This document shows, one piece after another, positions 39,001 through 53,400 of a stretch of 64,000 nucleotides of DNA. Each line of letters opens with the position of its first letter. The stretch's first letter is position 1. The notes below the pieces were generated by a model. The model ran no database searches and was not told the DNA's origin. It saw nothing but the letters and a program-made list of their open reading frames with translations. The stretch comes from Liolophura sinensis (lineage: Eukaryota > Mollusca > Polyplacophora > Chitonida > Chitonidae). Made by a program: the position numbers and the translations under genes. The DNA is taken from assembly GCF_032854445.1 (NCBI RefSeq), contig NC_088300.1:13113191-13177190 (forward strand). Direction: 5' to 3'.

Positions 39001-41419
39001 AATTAATGAACTAGAAAATTCCAAGCCTATTTATATAATGACTGCAGCTGATTTGTCCTGAAAATTTTAGCTTTGTGTACTTACATGCGTAAAAGTACTT
39101 CATATCTCGTCTCCACTTACTTTGTGGTGTCTAAGGGTCAGCAGTAGTCTAAAGGCCATTTATGTGGTCTTACATGAACTTGCATCAGCTGCCACAAACC
39201 AGTATAGCCTACACACTTACATGTAACTTGTTGTGTGTTTGTTTGGAAGTGTGTCAGTTGCTTGCCAAAGGTTGGCCACTTACTATTGGCATTCCGATTT
39301 TCTTCTCCCTTCAAACTGTGATAACAAATCCTCTTGAGTATGATGTTAAACACCAATCATTTTGTCATTTGTTGTTATATATATGCAAGTGTTTTATTGT
39401 TTATCTCCTGTCTCCTGTAACTTGCAGGCAGTGTTTTGCCAATGAATTACTTGAGTACTGGGAATCACTTGGGGTTTCACATGGAGAGGAGATCCTCATG
39501 GTGAGAATTATTGTCCTAATCAAAAGACGAAAGACAATATTTTGATACCTAGTATGTATTTACTGTTACACTTTTACAGTGTAGATTCAACTTGATGTGT
39601 ATGTTGCTAGTTTTGTTGCAGACAGGTGTTTTTGATTTTCTGTTAGCCTTTCTAAACTGAATATGCTTTGGCGTTATTAATATTTGAGTGATAACTGAGA
39701 GACTTGTGTCACAGTATTTTATGTCCTGTCTATATGGTAATATGGTGTTGTTGGACTATTTCTTGTTTCAGGATCTAGGGTTTGATCCTCACAGTACCAG
39801 TAAAATCAGCCTGGGAGAGCTTTCCTTCCTCCTCACACAGGAGATGGCAGGGCTTTCTAATCAGAGTGGCAAGTTCCAGGCAGCATTTCTTTCTTACCAG
39901 CAAGAGTTCAGCCATTACAGGTTAGTGGTACTTCTGGGTACAGCTAGAATATAGACTATATGGCATTCCAGTGATGTTGATAGGTTTTCATTGAAATGAG
40001 TCGGTGAGACCCACAGGTGGCTGAATGAAGGGGCCCCTTGGAGAATGAGTGGGTCCAGAATAAAACAGTTTTCTTTGGGATTAAACTCGTGTTTGATTTC
40101 GTAATTTTAATAATTATTTGGATAGGTGATGATTGAAGCTATGAACATGAGATGTCTTCTGCGCCTGATAGATGCCCTATGAGGACCATAGTGTACACCT
40201 TAGTGTGAGGTATAGATGAGTTGTACACCCCATCTATATTATCTGTGGTGTACTGTACCTCAAGTACACCTCAGCCATATGTTTATATCCCAGATGTACC
40301 TCAGGAACTTTGAAAAAAATCAACACTTTGAAGATGTACTTGAAATACTTCAAGAGTGTTTGAGCGGTTTGTGAACAAGAGGTAATGTACCTCAGGTACA
40401 CCTTAAAAGCTTTGAAATTTAAAAAAAGTAATTTAATTAATTTTGAAAATTGCTGGTCTGAAAAGAATCTGGTCATGAGGTTCTGCTTCACACTGTATAA
40501 AGTATCAGCTGGACAGGATTTTGGTTAAATTTTCACATGCTCACCCCCTCTGTACAGGATCTGAAAATGCAAACTGTTGACTAATTTAAGTCATCCTGTA
40601 GCCCTCACAAAATGTTTGACAAATGTTTACTTTTTATTTGTTTTATTATAAAGACCTAAGAATATGTATTTTAAGAATTGCCAAATATTGGGTGACATAA
40701 TTTAGTACTGCAGTCTGATCAATGTTGAGGAAGGTTAATTGTGATCAGTCATTTAAGCAGTATTGTGCTCTCTTGTGCAAAAAAAAAGAACAACCTACCT
40801 AACCTTTTGTTATAAAGGGCTTGTAACATCAAACCAACAATATTGGTATTTTAGCCTTAGTTTACAAATTTTTATATAGAAGTTAAAGGTTTTTTTGTGA
40901 TGATGTTTAAATGATGAGTTTTTGTTCACTCCTCAGTGTATTAATATGCAATAACACGCACTGCAGAGATGTATATACACTGTACTGGATTCCCTTGACA
41001 CTTTCTTTTCTAGGATTTTGCTGGAACAGTTAACTGCAGAGCGAAAGAAACTAAAGAAAGACCTGGTTGATGCTAACAACAGAAATGACCTGCTGGTAAA
41101 AGAGGCGGATGAGCGTCATCTCAAAATTGACCAGACAACAAAAAGCCAAGTGTTGTGAGTACTTTTTTGCACGCTTAAATATTTCCGAAAACACTTTTGA
41201 AGAAATAGCTCAAAACCCACATTGTTTTCTGATTGTGACACCAACTATAGTACCAGGGATTCAAATTTTTATAACCTGAAACTCAAAATTGAGTTTTTAC
41301 CTGGTCAAGATTGAGTTTATTTATATTTTAAACACTGACTAAAACCTGGTCTTGAGTTTAATTCCGCTTAAGTGACCGGTAATTTTTGTGAACATGAAAG
41401 TATATGTATGATTATTTCG

Positions 41420-41466
<47 letters not shown>

Positions 41467-44400
41467 AGGGGGAAAGTTGACTTTATTTGAGGTTCGCTTC
41501 TGATCATGATTTTATTGTTGGTACGTACATATAGTTTTACAGGTATATTATCCTGATGAGAAATATACTTTGTATAATAAAACAGTTGTAAATCATGGTG
41601 ATGCATGTTCAGTTATGTTAACGGAAAGAAAGGAACTAACGAACATTATATCAAAGAAAATATGAAAAATATGAAGAATAGGCTTATCCTGCTCAGAGGT
41701 ATATAATGAAACAGTTATAAACCATGCATGTTGAGTTGCTGTTATAAATATTAGAAGAAAGAAAGGAACTGACAAATAGTACATCAAAAATAAACATATA
41801 CAGGCCTACAGACACATGAGACAAGGCTTATTCTGGTCAGAGGTATATACTGTCAAATGTTTATTAACACTGGAATTTATTTTCATGGATTTACTTCAAA
41901 GATGGATTCGCAAAAATCAATCATCGCATAATGAATCAAGGAAATACTGAAATCTCTTTAATTTTACGAGTTACAATATGGCCGAAATTACTCCAGCATG
42001 TCAAACAGGTATTGTCAAGAGTTGTCGTAATCATCTTTTGTTTCCTGCAGTGTCGCCAATGCTCGTGATCTGGATCAGAAATTAAAACAATGGAGGATTG
42101 ATTATCACTATGTTAGAAGACATTCGCACCTACTGTGAGCAGTATTCAAAGAGCCTAAGAGCTGTGATTTGTTTTCGCACCGACCTTTGACTGGCTAGCG
42201 AGTACATGTAGGCCTACTTTTACTCAAGTGGCAAAGTGACCGGTCACCTTTCGAGCAATTCAACATGAAACATATAAATTCACGGAGCCAGTCATTTATG
42301 CAGTCAGGCATCAAAATTAGTTTTTGATTTAATCATCCTCTGTAGCTGGTCAGAAACTGCTAACATTGTGTAGCTGTCAAACGGGCATTGAGTTGTTGTA
42401 TACAGTTCATAATTCGTTAAAAGCTCACTCATTAGTCCCCAGGAGACACACAGCCAATAGGATAGCGTGCATCAAAGCGACATTCATTGGAAGCCAGCAT
42501 GTGTCATATCTACTTTTTTTCACGTTCGTGGCATACTAAAGATTGATGAAACTAAATACAAATGGACTCCAACTTAGTTTTATATCCATTAAACCTTATC
42601 ACCATAGTTTGAATATATTTAAAGCCTAATTTTAATTTAATTACAGCCAATACACACAATTTGATCCCAATTTTCAGTTTTCACCTAAATTTTACCACCA
42701 AATACCGGGGTCTATAACTAACGTGTGCGAATCCCTGAGTACATGTCTAAATTTTGTGGACAGGTGTGTTTGTATATGTCTACATGTACCATAGTTATTG
42801 GTTAATACACATATACTTCCATTAAAAGTTAAAAGTGATTTTCTTATTTGCTATTCATAATTTTTGTGGTTATACAGCCGTGAGTCCATTCTCTTCATAA
42901 TACGACATATACGTGAATCTGATGTTGACACAAATATGTTGACATAAATAAGTTAAAATAAAGACAGTTAAATACACAAATTTCCTCCAAGCAAGTGTGA
43001 ATGTGTATCAAAGTGACTGACCAATGGAATGCTTGTATCTGTCAAATCTCAGACACATAGAGCAGAAGTACCAGGCTGAGGTGAAGGCTTTACAGTCTAT
43101 AATTGATGAGGAGAGAGACGCTCACTCTCGTCAGCTAGAGAAGGTGCAAGACCAGATGGAGAAAAAAATAGAAACCTTGAAACAGAAAGAAGAGTCACTC
43201 AAGGAAGACCTTGGGGCTGCACAAAGGGTGGGTGAAAAATGCTAGGTTTTTAATCTTTCACCTTCAATTGTTACTGTCACTGTTTAGCTTCCATGAATTC
43301 CATGTATAAAGGGAAGCAACTCTATAGATAAGGATCTCAGCTAATAGTCCTCAAGCTTATTTGATATACGGTACATGTAGCTTACAAGATACAAACGGAA
43401 AAGAAAATGGGTGTTTTAACAAACATGGCACTATATTGTACATGTATGTGATATATCATGCTTGAATGGAATAGCCTATGTTATCATGGAAAAGCAACAA
43501 TTTACAGCTGGCAAGTTTTCTGAAAACATTTTACCACACAAATCAATCTGTAACAGTGTTAAGATGTGCATTTAGAACATTGTAAACTCTTATTTAAAGG
43601 CGGTACATATACATGTATGTCGCAGTTATGTTTGTGATTTCTTTTTAGTGATATGAGTTATCATTTTTCAGACTACCCTAATTCTTCTAAAATTTTGGGA
43701 CAAATATTAGTGGAGTTGAAAGTAGAATATTACATTTCATTACTGGCTGTTTGGAAGAGTAAAGATATGGGTATGTTGTTCATTAGATGGTCTAACCACG
43801 TGAGAAAAAACTCAATATACATGCTAGAATTACATATATATTGGCTGAAATGAGCAAACCATGTGTCCCAGGTTTGAATGAAATAAGCTAAAATGTACGA
43901 CATTTTGTTGTAGGAAATAGAAAAACTGGAGAGGGATATAGGAGAGTTGATGGAGCAGCTGGATGAGTCCGAGACAGCTAACGAGAGACTTAGGAGAGAT
44001 CTGCAGTCTGTAAGTGGAGGAACTTATCAGTCGAGATTGTATTGATATCTGTAAATCTTACCCAGTCATTTCCTTGTGTATGATTGACCTACATATATGT
44101 AATAATCCTCAGACTTCATTACTTTTTACTTTTCCATAAGTACAGATGTCAGTGTGAAATGCTGTATCTCAATCACAAACATTACCTGGCCAATAAGCAT
44201 TGGTGCCTACCAGTCGGTCAGGAAGTATCCATGGAAACATTGACATATGTTGACTGTCAAAATCCGGATCTTCCTATGCCAGCAGCCTCATTACTTGTCA
44301 CCAAGAATTTCAAAGTTTCTTCAATAAGACTCCTACCTGGCCAAAATTTGGACAAAATTTGCTCCTGTGCACGATAAATGGCCAGCTGGACTTTACACAC

Positions 44401-47400
44401 TCATATACACAGAATTACATTCCAACAAAATGGAATGGAGCTGTGATTAAAGTTAGAACATCAATGCGCATTTGTCCATGCTAGTAAACAGTTTTTGAAA
44501 AAGTATATGAGAAAGACATCCTGTGACACATTCTTGCGTTATTCATTACCCACCCCATCCCTGGACGCTCCTCGAACTTCTGGTCTGAATCCCATATTCG
44601 TAAGAAAGTCAAGCTCCATTTTTCATTCTATTCTGAGGGGCCTCTATGGTTCAGTTGGGTAGCATGCTAGCGCAGCGTAATGACCCGGGAGCCTTTCACC
44701 AATGCGGTCGATGTGAGTTCAAGTAAAGCTCATGCTGGCTTCTTCTCCGGTCGTACGTGGGAAAGTGTACCAACAACCTGCAGATGGTCGTGGGTTTCCC
44801 CCGGGCTCTGCCCAGTTTCCTCCCACCATACTGCTGGCCGCTGTCATACAAGTGAAATATTCTTGAGTACGGCGTAAAACACCAATCAAATAAATAAATA
44901 AATCATTCTATGATGTTGATTTAGTTCAACAAGAGTTGATTCTGGTTTCAGTTATCAGAGGGGCAGTCTCCAGACGATGTACCTGGTTTTAGTCCGGCTA
45001 CGCTCCAACAGCTACAGCAAGAAAACAAAGTGAGTATTGACTGAGATAATGCGGGATAAAGCTGTTATAAATTGTAAATGTTGGTAAAGACAGTCTATGA
45101 TGACACAAGTAGGCTTATTTCCCAAAATGATGCTTTAAAGATGTATGTGATAAGGCCTGTATAGTCTTATGAGAAGGCAATCAGCGGATGTAATCAGTGT
45201 GGTTATATATTCTGATTTAGCTGCTGTCATTCTTTAAAAGGTATTGTTTCCTCGTAATATAATAGCTTTTACGTTACCATTTCCCTTTTTGTCTTCTCCT
45301 TGCAAAACCAAACACGGAAATCAATTCTACATTATTTAATGGTTGTTGATCTTCTTGTACCTGTTTTCATAACCTTAGGGGCTGAAGGACAAGTGTGATG
45401 AGCTGATGACAGAGGTAGAGAGGTTAAGACAGGAGTTAAAGACTGCCAGACGTGCCAGTGCGAGTCTAGTGGGGAGTGAGAGGGCCTCACCAAGCTCCAA
45501 GAGGAGGAGACAAGTGTCCATAGGTACACCAGTCAACTTCTGATGTTACATAGTTTTACATTTCTTAGATTTCGTATTTCGTTTTTTCAAATAACAGTTC
45601 TTGTTATGTACAACCATTCCATTGAATTTGGCTAGTGTAAAAACAGTGCATCAGTTCATTACAGTGATTTTTATCTAATTCCCATTCTCGGAATGACTAT
45701 CAAATGAGTTTGTGGAAACGCACCATAAGTTTGAAACAGTTTTACACTCTCGGCCATTCATCATGCAAAGTTAGAGAAGGATAGGCACAAGAAAATGAAA
45801 ACTCTATAGTGAACATTGTTCTGATGATTCTCTTTTGATCTGTACATTCTGGTTAAAGTTTCCTTTTTCCTGACTCTTTCCTCATTACCTGCATGTGCAT
45901 GTAGTGAGAGATTTGCCTGTAAGTGGTTAGTAAGAGTTTGACTGACTGTTGTCAGAATACCTGACCAATGAGGAAGCAATGGATGAGGACGACGACTCAT
46001 CATTCCTGCCATCAGCAACCAAAGGTAAAGCTTATTTTTGGGTGTGCTCACACTGTTCATCTGAAATACGGCTAAAATTGTCTCTTAATCGTTTAATTGC
46101 TTCATTCTTCATTTAGGCTTCATTCTTCATTTAGTCTTGAAACTTTAGCAATGGATGAAGTATACATTCCCGTTAATGTGTTGTCTTTATTGTTTGATTC
46201 AAGCATTATGCCCTATAAACTTGAAAAGGTTTGCCTGACTGACTTCACAAATCTCGCAGCTCTAAACCTCGGTGTACACACCTCTGTTTATTTTATTCAG
46301 TATGTAATTTTAAATTTTAACTTTGTGTCATATTTTAGATAATTTATTATATATATAAAGGTGAAATGTCAGGATTTCTGTCACGGATAAAAATGATATC
46401 TCACTGACTAAAGTTAGATATCACTTTTGTTTTTACACACCCCAACGCCATGGCGTCATGAAAAAATATTTTGCTTTATTACGTTCCGATTGAAGCTTGG
46501 CAGAATGACGCCATAATACAAGTTCAGTCAACGTAAACGTTTCTTATGTTGATCGCATGATTGTGAGAACCTGGCAGAACCAGGTTTTGTCAGAGATGGA
46601 CTCTCCTGTAGCAAGAATCCCTCTGCATATATTTCCCTATTTCCCTGAAAGCTGACTGGATATCTGTGATAGAATCTGGTTGATGCAATTGTTTTCTCAG
46701 GACCAAACTTCTCGCTGTGGAAAACTGAGTTCATTTCCCAGAGGTCACACACCTTCTAGTAATTTTCCATCTGCATATTGGATCAGTCTTCCGTATCATT
46801 TCCTGTACACATATAATAGGCGATGCCACCCTCTCCACAGAACCTGACTCTCATCTGCTGGAGCTGGTGAAGGAGTTAGAGCAGCTGAAGAACAACTTTG
46901 AGCTGGAGAGGAGAGACATTGAGGAAGCCTTCAAAATGGAGATAGTGGAGATAGAGGAACGTCACGATAAGGACCGCAAGCAACTCCTCAGCTCATTCGC
47001 CCAGGAAAAGGTTAGGAAAGATACTGCATTACTGTTTCATTATAAGCTCATCGTCATGAAGTACACCGAGGTTCATGTATATTATTGAATGCGAGGGGAA
47101 ACATGTCAGCTGTCCAGTCCTAACCCTTGTGATGTGTTTTATGGCTTCATTTGGGTAAATTACAGAAAACGACTGTTTTGGAAATAAACGTAATCTGCAC
47201 CTTTTAGTTTGGTTTGACATGCAGAGGAATGTATGTGTTAATTTTTCTGTATATATCTTCATGTGTGTCTGACAGAAATGAAAACTTAAAATTAGCTTTA
47301 CCTTATTTCCATTCACGCACATGGTAACTGATATTTCAAGAAACAGCATACATATATTTTCCAGTCCGTTTTGCCGAGGCTTGATTTTGTAATTCGTGTA

Positions 47401-50400
47401 CGGTAAATGATCTAAAGTTTCCCACGTGAGTTTCTGTTGTTTATTTTCACACAGTATGAGTTGGAGGCATGATGACAGAGGAGAGTGATAGCCCCTCACC
47501 CTTTCATTACCCTGCGTGGCGCTTGGCAGTTCTGGCTGCTAATCCTCGCAATGTGGGGTCAAGTCACTGACAGTGAGGTGTACAGGCCTCTCGACTTGTA
47601 GACCTACATGTGCATCTCTAAACATTCCCATGAATGAAACTGAAGAAAGTATCAAGACAGGCATTGTCTGTTACAAACCTTTAAATTTCAAACAAGGAAT
47701 GTACATGTACAATGAACTCTGCAGACGAACCGATTATTGGGGTTAGGCCTACATGGAAGTCACCTTGCACCATTATCTGGCACTCAGTTGTCTACTGAGA
47801 GCTGTCATTATGCAATGAATATGTGTACAAATGTATTTCATCTAAAAACGAATTTCACTGAGAACTATTTGTTATCAGCTTCCCGTGTCCATGTAATTCC
47901 AATATAGTACCGGTAGGTCCGTCTACATGCACATTTTGTTTTGTTACGATTGAAACTGCCCTCCTATTGCAGAAAAGTTACATTTTCTACGTTTTGAAAT
48001 CGGGAACTCTCCAGAAACACAGAAAACATAGTTTCCAAAAACAACAACGATTGACTTTGATCCCTTTTCGGTAGCGCTATATCGAATCAGACAGGATTTG
48101 TCCATATAGCTGACAGCTTAGAAGTTGACACAAATCTGACTGGCTGTATATCATAATAAAGTACATGTTTTATGATTACCAGTATGCAAATGTTCCCATA
48201 TACTTGTAATTGTAAGTTGACGCTCTAAATGCTGTTTGAGTCATCATCTGTTGGTAATTGGCAAGGAAATGATTTGCTGGGCGCTATGTTCTGTTATGGC
48301 TGTGTACATGAAAGGCTCTGTGTGCATATTAACAGATACTTGACATGCCACTCCACATGGGTAAAGGTACTGTGTGCTCATGCTCACGCTCCTCCATCTC
48401 CAGGAATTTTTTCCCTGAATTCCCTGTCATCATAAAATGGCGATCATAAAACAATCAAGATTCAGCTTCTATGAGGTAAACCTTTATGTACTAAATTCAT
48501 TATGTATAAAACTAAGGAAAACATGAACTGTTCGTGGCAGGAACGTAGACTAACTGCAAAGTGAAGTGTGAGCTTATTACATTTGGGGACAGTCCACATA
48601 ATTCCCTGACCACTCTCGATATTTTCCCGCGGTGTCCAGTTAGTAAAAACCACAATCAGCACCATGAATCCTGGGATACACTCTCTGAGTCCCAGGGCGA
48701 CACTTAAGGTCATTTACTGTAAATTTGATAAAAAAAATATCGGGCAGGAGAGAGTAATCAGAGGAGCGGCATTTCTTCAAGGTGGCATCACCGATGCCTG
48801 CCCCTTGTTACGTGACTGTACTGTATCAACAACAACGTTCTTCAGGCCTAATATAGCTTAGTCATGTTGTGATTGGTTGAGTGCTTGTTATCCAGTCAGA
48901 ATTTGCGTTACTAATTTGCGTGGCAGAACAAAATTGTGTTCAGCGTTATCTGCATGAAAAATCCGCGTAAAAAGGATCAAATTTCTGACCGTGGTGTGAA
49001 AAACAAATTCTCATGGTCGTGGCTGGAGAGATCTGTTATTGTTAGGGCAAAAGTAGGGGAAAACATCCAGGAAGTAGTAGAAAAGTTGGCAGATTTCATA
49101 GCCAAATGCGACGTGCCAGGGGGAAAAAAGCAGTGTAGTTACTGTAATGACGTAATCAGTTATGGATGGAGGTGATGTGCTGCACTGACAGAGCATGTCA
49201 CTCAGAGCCAGAAACGTGAACACGGTGTCAATACGAACGACAAACTACTCCCAGGGTTCAGCCTTCAAACTTCAGCCTACAGCAACAACAACAACAACAA
49301 CAACAACAACATGCAACATATAATTTAATTGTATAGACCATAAATTGGAATGGACAAAGATCAAACCTTTTGAACATAAATAGTAAGTAATCTGTTATCT
49401 TAGTATAAATGTAAATGCAATTTGGTTGCCTGTTAAATCTTGATTTCAGGTACATACATAACTTTATGTTGTCTAAATTGCAAAACTTGGGTCCTTAAAA
49501 GCTTAAATGCCTGGAACTTCTGGGGGCCGTCCCACTATCCCCGCCCAACTCCCCCCCCTCACACACACACACACATAGACACACACACCTGCACCCTCCA
49601 ACAAGTTCCGTTCTGGATCCAGCTGGAGGCCGTTGTCCCCTTGACCCCAGCTGAATTTCCAACTCGTTCACATCCCTGTATGTTTAATTCAACTCTGTGG
49701 ATTTGTAGGAAAAGATGAAAGAGGAGCTTACCTCTGCGCACCAGGAGAAGTTAGCTGAGCTGGAGCGAAGTCTACAGAATGAGTTTGCCACAGTAAAGCA
49801 GGACATGATTTTGAGACATGAGTCAGAGAAAAACTATATCCGTGTGAAGAATGAAGAGGAGAAAGAGGAGATGGCCAAGGGGTAAGAATATTAACATTTG
49901 ACGCCCTGATCTGATTAGCACAGCTTGAGTTTTGCCATTCTAAGCGGAGCTTGATGTGATGGAATATTAAGACAAAACTTGTAGAGAGAGAACTAAGATT
50001 TGTAATTTTTGTCTGCATGGTGCCTTCTGCTTTGACTGAGGATCTCTGTTTGTATAATATTAGGAAGAGAGTCCCTCAGAAGGTGCCCCTGGTAGAATAT
50101 TTGTACCTTTCTCTGCTCTCACATGGCTTGGCTGAGTCTTCAAGGTAAATTTTGACAAAACCTGCTTGGTGCACGATGGATAACTTCTTGCTGCATAACC
50201 TATACCATTTCATGTATAACCAGGTGTGTAGGGCAGCCAGCACATGGTGTACAGGTGTATAGGGCTGTCAGCACAAAGTGTACAGGTGAATAGGGCAGCC
50301 AGCACAAGGTGTACAGGGCAGTCAGCACAAGGTGTGCAGGGTTGTCAGCACAAGGTGTGCAGGGTTGTCAGCACAAGGTGTGCAGGGTTGTCAGCACCAA

Positions 50401-53400
50401 GTGCATAGGGTAGTCAGCTCCAAATGAACAGGGCAGGTAGTGTGCACCTTATGCACAGGTTAGTCAAGACCAAGTGAACAGGGCAGTCCCCAGCTCCAGG
50501 TGAAAAGGTTAGTCTGCACCAAGTGCTCAGGGTAGTCAAGACCAAATTAAGAGGGCAGTCAGCAGCACCAGGTGAACATGGTACTCTGCACCAGGTGTAC
50601 AGGGTAGTGTGCACCAACTGTACAGGGTAGTCAAGACCAAACAAACAGGGCAGTCAGCAGCACCAGGTGAACAGGGTAGTCTGCACCAAGTGCTCAGGGT
50701 AGTCAAGACCAAATGAACAGGACAGTCAGCAGCAGCAGGTGGACAGGGTAGCCTGCACAAGGCAGTTAGCAGCAGCAGGTGAACAGGGTTGTCTGCAGCG
50801 GGAGCACAGGGTAGTCAGCAGCAGGAGCACAGGGTAGTCTGCACCAGTTGTACAGGATAGAACAATTTTTTGAAATGGCGATAAAATTCGAAAATATGCG
50901 AATGATTTTGGTGACGAATTTATTTACCAAAGAAAATGTAGAAACGCTATACACTAATTACCTGGTGAAGTTTTCCTAGTAGTTTTCAGGCATGAGAGTT
51001 TTCTGTGGTTTTATGTGTACATATATTTTCACTATTTTTCTGATGAAAACAATCCATTAACTTTTATTTCAAAGGGCTTCATTTCGGCAAAACAACAAGA
51101 ACACAGTCACGGTGATTTTAATGGACTAAAATCTACAAAGAGGGTTCAGCATTCTTGGAAGTTACCCTAGATAATGCTTGAGAATCATTTTTGTTAACTA
51201 ATGAATGAGAATCATGGCATTTTGGGGGATGCCTTTCATAGCCAAATCTAAAGAAAAACAATTAAATTAAACAAAAAGATTATTAAGGGAGATAAATATA
51301 GATAGTGTTAGATGTGTAAATGAAGTTACCTCCCTTGACATTTAACCCTTCCACCCTGGGACTACATTTACAAATTTATTTTGTAACAAATTTTTATGAT
51401 TGAGGAAATTGCATTTTAATAGGACCCTACACAGGTAAATTGATAAAAGGTTTGATTTTTTTCAAAGAACGGAAACACTCTGCCATTATTTTAAGGGCAA
51501 TAGCTCTAAATGTGGCATGGGATGTACTCCAGATATAGTTGGAAGAGATCAAACTGATTCTAGCAGCTTTACCAAGGCAGATAAAACGAATTACAGACGG
51601 AGACCACTAAGAGTCGTAGATACTGCTCCCATTCAGTCAGTTGAAGGTCACAAAGATTAAGTCAAGTATTTGAAAGTATTGACCTGACACAGATACGTGT
51701 ACCTCCAATTGTTTTTTCTTGTTTTAAACATAACAAGCAAGGTGTTACAGATATTTGCTTAATTTGTTTTATTTAATCCAACAGTGAAATTTTAGGCTTT
51801 TTTGTGCATATACGTACAGGCCTACATGTACCCACCTGTGTGAAATTGTCAAACATTTTTATAGTATTGATCAAAGGAATGTTTGAAATCACTACCTGTT
51901 GTATGAGAATCATCACATTTGATTTGGTTTGTATGTATTATCACATTTGACTTCAGTTTCACACACACAAACATATAAATATATATATATATTTTTTTTA
52001 TCATTTACCTATCATCATGTGATGTTGTCCTTCAGGATGCAGGCAGACAGAGAAATGAAAGAAACTCAAGTTGCAGTCATGGCTTCTGATAAGGTATGGT
52101 TGCTTATAAATTATTAAGCAATTAAAACATTACAATAGTTGCAGAATATTGTCTCATACACGTGTGCACAATGCAAGCTCAGTTTGGTAGTTTTTGAGAG
52201 GGCACACTCTTAAAACATGTCTAAGCCATTGTGCACTTTACATGGTATAAGTACAAATAGCATCTTCCAGCTTGTTTAGCTTCAACTTTGTCAGCTTGTC
52301 AACCACAACTTTGTCAGTTTGTCAGCTAATTTGACTGCCTTTGTACCTGTGAAACATTCCTGAGTATGTTCCAAAACAAGATTTAAACAAATAAAATACA
52401 AAACAGAATGGTACATGTAAGATATATATGGTGGTGTATAACTTCCATTGTGATTTCGTTTGACTTGTTCACCAAGTTTCTTTTTTGTAAAGATACATTT
52501 TTCTCCAAGCACGTGGCTAGTAATCAGTTAAATCTTATGTATAAAAATATATAACAACAGAATATAATATGATATATAATATTTGTGAGCTTTATAACTG
52601 GTTTGTTTGCAGTCTTCCTATGTAATAAAATGATGTACATGCACATCATTTTAACATTGTTGGCTGTCAGGTGAGTCTCAGTTATTAGCTCAGATTCTCA
52701 TGGAGCTGAGTAAATTAAATAGTGAAGTCTGTGTAGTTCATCCCTACATGCAGTTTCTTACATTGTATGTTTTCAAGGGCAGGCGTAGGTCTTCAGTGAG
52801 TCAGTTTGCGGAGGATTTAGGGAGAGAGAAGGCTGTACTGCTGGACCGCTTTTTGAAGGAGAAGAGAGAGCTGGAAGAGGCCCATTCTCAGGAGAAAGCT
52901 GCTCTCTGTGAGTTCTTCTGGTCTTCTGGGCAGTGTATGGTGTGGAGTCGATGAAACTATTAAACCCTGTCCCACCATAATGCTGGCTGCCATCGTATAA
53001 GTGAAATATTCTTAAGGGGAAAACTTGAATCAAATGAATACATGCGATCAGATCTGGTTAACCTTTATTGTTGGATTGTGTCCACACCCTTTGTTCAGTC
53101 CAGTGTAATCACTTTCATTATTACTCAACCCAATGCCATGACTTCAAAAAGAAACATTTTGTTGTATGATGTTCTAATCCGAGCTTAGCAGAATGATGTC
53201 ATCATACCAGTTTAGTCAACTTTAACATTTCTTACATCATGCAACAAGACACAACATCACGTCTAATGTCACACTATATACACAAGCAGAGATTCATACA
53301 TGCGATTTGAGACTGGGTGTTCAGTGGTTAAATTGAGTTAAAAACTGAAACCTCTGGTTACAAAAACTCAGTTCTGTGTTTTTCTGGTACAAATACTCAA

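Noticed and set aside
44636-44725. tRNA-like sequence considered as a tRNA gene
   Set aside because: It is the head of a SINE: the A- and B-box-like motifs are followed by the SINE body, the copy is flanked by a target-site duplication, and no clean cloverleaf forms.
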